Shown here in pieces: positions 6,984 through 8,781 of a stretch of DNA of 8,781 nt; within the stretch, counting starts at the first letter, position 1; each line of letters opens with the position of its first letter. Source of the DNA: JAZQUM01 sp045631305. GTDB taxonomy: Bacteria > Bacillota > Clostridia > Oscillospirales > Oscillospiraceae. A program made the translations under genes and the position numbers. The DNA lies in the NCBI GenBank assembly GCA_045631305.1, contig JAZQUM010000051.1:1-8781 (forward strand). Direction: 5' to 3'. Below the pieces are notes generated by a model that saw nothing but the letters and a program-made list of their open reading frames with translations, made no database searches and was not told the DNA's origin.

Positions 6984-7023
6984 AACGTGAAAAGGACGGG
7001 CCACGGCCCGTCCTTTTCACGTT
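6984..7023. terminator. Symmetrical bidirectional terminator between hyuA and the M23 gene
   Basis: Perfect 18-bp arms at 6984-7001 and 7006-7023 enclose a four-base loop (CACG). The core GGACGGGC/GCCCGTCC is flanked by AAAA on the left and TTTT on the right, the symmetry expected of a two-way terminator. On the - strand it is followed by six U encoded by A6977-6982, which includes the last two bases of the hyuA stop codon. On the + strand the only T run lies inside the 3' arm. It therefore ends both the hyuA transcript and the converging M23 transcript. Confidence 0.88.
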
Positions 7024-7052
7024 GAGGAGAAAAATGAAAAAGTTGAGAGGTA

Positions 7053-7757
7053 TCAGTTGTTCAGATATTCTGTGGGGTCCACAGTCTCCCCGTTTTTAAA
7101 CACGGAAAAATGCAGGTGAGGAGGCGCATCGGCTTCAATTTTTGAAGTGGTACCCACAAGGCCGATGACATCTCCGGCAGAAACTGTGTCATTTTCTGCA
7201 ACGGGAGGGTCGGAGGCAAGGTTAGCATAGGTTGTGACGTAGCCGTCGGTCCCTTCTACGGTGACGGTGATCCCCATGAGGGCGTCTTCCGTGACGGAAA
7301 GGACAGTGCCGTCGTAAGCTGCGCAGACTTCGCTTCCTACGGCGGAGGCAATATCAATACCGTTATGGGCGCGCCAATCATCAGTGGTGGAATTATAAAC
7401 CAGAGCATCCATGCTGAAAGCGGCGACCACATCCCCGTGCAGAGGATTTACCGCAAGAGTGGGAGCCACAGGTTCTACATAAGTTTGAGGGAGTTTCGCG
7501 CTTTCAGGTTTCATAGTGGGTAGAGCAACAATCTCTTTTTCGACAGGGGGATCTTCAGAAATATCCTGGGGAATATCTTCGCTGACCACTGTGTCGGAAA
7601 CGGGAAGAGTTACCTCTTGGGGAGGAAGGGCTTCCGCTTCCTGCCGGAGGAGGGCATAGCCTGCGGCGCACACTGCCACAACGGCAAGGGCCGAGGCTAT
7701 GTATAAGCCTCCTGCACCGAAGAGGGCAGAGAAAATGCCCTTTGTTTTCTTTTCCAT
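7053..7757 (-). CDS. Membrane-anchored M23 peptidase-like protein, SpoIIQ-like
   Basis: The 234-residue product has a short basic N-terminus, one membrane span (about 16-37, GGLYIASALAVVAVCAAGYA), an acidic and proline-rich linker (40-100), and a C-terminal LytM/M23 domain (about 105-230). The zinc motifs are present: H131 and D135 in RAHNGIDI, and H214/H216 in PPHLHF. The position of the usual catalytic histidine in YxHL is asparagine, N179 in TTYANL. The segment LVYNSTTDDWRAHNGIDI and the small single-span layout resemble SpoIIQ, the forespore half of the SpoIIQ-SpoIIIAH channel that spans the two membranes during engulfment. This is family recognition, not proof. The ATG at 7757 is chosen because AAAGGAA (7762-7768) precedes it. 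A longer open frame reaching back to 7931 would run through the gpmI terminator and into gpmI. A candidate forespore-sigma promoter lies upstream. The alternative is an M23 protein of another cell-wall function. Confidence 0.8.
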   Translation of the reverse strand: MEKKTKGIFSALFGAGGLYIASALAVVAVCAAGYALLRQEAEALPPQEVTLPVSDTVVSEDIPQDISEDPPVEKEIVALPTMKPESAKLPQTYVEPVAPTLAVNPLHGDVVAAFSMDALVYNSTTDDWRAHNGIDIASAVGSEVCAAYDGTVLSVTEDALMGITVTVEGTDGYVTTYANLASDPPVAENDTVSAGDVIGLVGTTSKIEADAPPHLHFSVFKNGETVDPTEYLNN

Positions 7758-7761
7758 AGTG

Positions 7762-7768
7762 TTCCTTT
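7762..7768 (-). promoter_or_regulatory. Ribosome-binding site fixing the start of the M23 gene
   Basis: Read on the - strand, AAAGGAA lies four bases before the ATG at 7757-7755. It is weaker than the sites on the + strand genes, but it is the only purine-rich site near a start that places the membrane anchor at the N-terminus. Confidence 0.6.
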
Positions 7769-7810
7769 CTGCCGCTGTCGCGGCGGTTTGAAATGGGATC
7801 TCTATGGGAA

Positions 7811-7840
7811 AGTATGGACAAAAAGGAAAGGTTTTATACA
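7811..7840 (-). promoter_or_regulatory. Candidate forespore sigma-F/sigma-G promoter of the M23 gene
   Basis: On the - strand, GTATA (7839-7835) is followed by exactly 15 bases and then GTCCATACT (7819-7811). The Bacillus sigma-F pattern, from memory, is about GYATA-N15-GGnnAnAnT. All positions agree except the second G of the -10. The overlapping sigma-G style -10 (CATnnTA) matches less well. No good TTGACA-17-TATAAT pair is evident in the gap. The start point would be near 7804, about 47 bases before the ATG. This is inference from motif matching only. Confidence 0.5.
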
Positions 7841-7845
7841 AAAAT

Positions 7846-7880
7846 AAAAAGGCGTTCCGTTTTAAACGGAACGCTTTTCT
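7846..7880 (-). terminator. Intrinsic terminator of gpmI
   Basis: The perfect core GCGTTCCGT (7852-7860) pairs with ACGGAACGC (7866-7874). The stem extends outward through a G-T wobble into A/T pairs. On the - strand the stem is followed by a T-rich stretch (complement of 7841-7850). It begins about nine bases after the gpmI stop, and its U tract abuts the candidate -35 element of the M23 gene. The flanking T run at 7875-7884 could allow some function on the + strand too. Confidence 0.85.
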
Positions 7881-7888
7881 TTTTGAAC

Positions 7889-8781
7889 TTATTTTACGAT
7901 AAGAGTCTGACCGTCCATTTCGGGGGGGCACTGCAGGCCCATTACATCCAGAATGGTGGGAGCGATATCAGCCAGCTTGCCGGGGCGCAGTTCGGAAGCA
8001 GCGCCAACAACGATGAAGGGAACCAGGTTGGTGGAGTGAGCGGTCATGGGGCTCTTGCCGTCTGCCTGGAGCATTTCTTCTGCGTTGCCGTGGTCAGCGG
8101 TAATCATGGCGATGCCACCCATCTTCTGGGTAGCTTCCACAACCTTGCCTACGCATTCGTCAACAGCTTCCACAGCCTTCACAGCAGCGTCAAACACGCC
8201 GGTGTGACCAACCATGTCGCAGTTAGCGAAGTTGAGGATGATAGCATCATAAGCGCCGGATTCAATGCGTTCCACACACTTGTCGCAAACTTCGTATGCG
8301 CTCATTTCGGGCTGCAGGTCATAGGTAGCAACTTTGGGGGAAGCAACCAGCACGCGGTCTTCACCGGGATACTGCAGTTCAACGCCGCCGTTGAAGAAGA
8401 AGGTTACATGAGCGTACTTTTCGGTTTCAGCAATACGCAGCTGGGTCATGCCCATCTTGGAGAGGTATTCGCCCAGACCGTTAACCACCTTGATGCGGGG
8501 GAATGCAACCTGAACGTTGGGCATGGAAGCGTCGTATTCGGTGTTGCAAACGTAAGTGGTGGGGAAGTATTCGTGCTTGAAGCCGTCGAATTCGGGGTCA
8601 ACGAAAGCGCGGGTGATTTCACGGGCGCGGTCGGGGCGGAAGTTGAAGAAGATGATGGAGTCGTTGTCGGAGATGCAGCCGTCAGCGCAGCAGACAACGG
8701 GTTCCACGAATTCGTCGGTCACGCCGTTTGCGTAGGACTGTGCCACAGCGTCCACGCGGAAGTCGGAAGGCCAAGCGGTCT
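7889..8781 (-). CDS. gpmI: 2,3-bisphosphoglycerate-independent phosphoglycerate mutase (3' part, start outside window)
   Basis: This is the glycolytic/gluconeogenic enzyme that interconverts 3- and 2-phosphoglycerate using two manganese ions and a phosphoserine intermediate. About 297 C-terminal codons are visible of a usual length near 510. The frame is open to the right edge, and the GTG at 8755-8753 is an internal valine codon. Diagnostic motifs in order are FNFRPDRAREI (substrate arginines), RIAETEKYAHVTFFFNGG (catalytic lysine region), NFANCDMVGHTG (metal aspartate and histidine), ITADHGNAE (metal DH pair) and MTAHSTN (metal histidine). The protein ends in DGQTLIVK. The N-terminal part with the catalytic serine is beyond the window. 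It is unrelated to the cofactor-dependent GpmA family. A terminator follows directly, separating it from the M23 gene on the same strand. Confidence 0.96.
   Translation of the reverse strand, partial: TAWPSDFRVDAVAQSYANGVTDEFVEPVVCCADGCISDNDSIIFFNFRPDRAREITRAFVDPEFDGFKHEYFPTTYVCNTEYDASMPNVQVAFPRIKVVNGLGEYLSKMGMTQLRIAETEKYAHVTFFFNGGVELQYPGEDRVLVASPKVATYDLQPEMSAYEVCDKCVERIESGAYDAIILNFANCDMVGHTGVFDAAVKAVEAVDECVGKVVEATQKMGGIAMITADHGNAEEMLQADGKSPMTAHSTNLVPFIVVGAASELRPGKLADIAPTILDVMGLQCPPEMDGQTLIVK

Noticed and set aside
5566..7020. A 484-residue open frame on the - strand opposite hyuA
   Set aside because: It has the same codon-bias effect. The sense strand encodes a full dihydropyrimidinase with all metal ligands, and the antisense translation has no recognisable motif and would start inside the terminator hairpin.
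7758..7931. A longer N-terminus for the M23 protein (58 more residues)
   Set aside because: It would read through the gpmI terminator hairpin and overlap the end of gpmI. The extra residues are low-quality Lys/Phe-rich sequence, would bury the membrane anchor and lack a ribosome-binding site.

Overview
The window comes from a low-to-medium GC, Gram-positive anaerobe. The best guess is a spore-forming gut Clostridia of the Oscillospirales/Ruminococcaceae type. This is inferred from strong AAGGAGG ribosome-binding sites, typical U-tract terminators, the codon use, a SpoIIQ-like sporulation protein, and a ygeY-hyuA pair of the kind found in anaerobic gut bacteria. No mobile element, CRISPR array, tRNA or rRNA is visible. 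Nearly all of the sequence is explained by nine protein genes and their short control regions, and no intergenic gap exceeds about 150 bases.

Layout, left half. Bases 1-3015 (+ strand) hold the end of livH followed by livM, livG and livF. These are the two permeases and two ATPases of a branched-chain amino acid (LIV/HAAT family) ABC importer. They form a tight operon with 1-14 base gaps and a strong Shine-Dalgarno at each junction, closed by a hairpin with a UUCG loop (3027-3059). The substrate-binding protein gene is not in view. Next comes prfB (peptide release factor 2) as a single-gene unit, with a near-consensus vegetative promoter (3095-3123) and its own terminator (4301-4334). This prfB has no programmed +1 frameshift site.

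Layout, right half. A second + strand unit has an extended -10 promoter (4342-4370) and contains ygeY (M20 metallo-hydrolase) and hyuA (dihydropyrimidinase/hydantoinase). It ends at a symmetrical 18-bp hairpin (6984-7023) that should stop transcription from both sides. On the - strand, converging on that hairpin, is a short membrane-anchored M23 peptidase-like gene of the SpoIIQ type. It is preceded by a sequence resembling a forespore sigma-F/sigma-G promoter. Upstream of it on the same strand is the 3' part of gpmI (cofactor-independent phosphoglycerate mutase), with its own terminator (7846-7880); gpmI runs off the right edge.

The genes are functionally diverse: amino acid uptake, translation termination, cyclic amide/purine-derived nitrogen catabolism, sporulation and glycolysis. 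I do not see a clearly new system. The points most worth checking are the frameshift-free prfB, the SpoIIQ-like gene with its candidate forespore promoter and substituted active-site position, and the minimal ygeY-hyuA unit.
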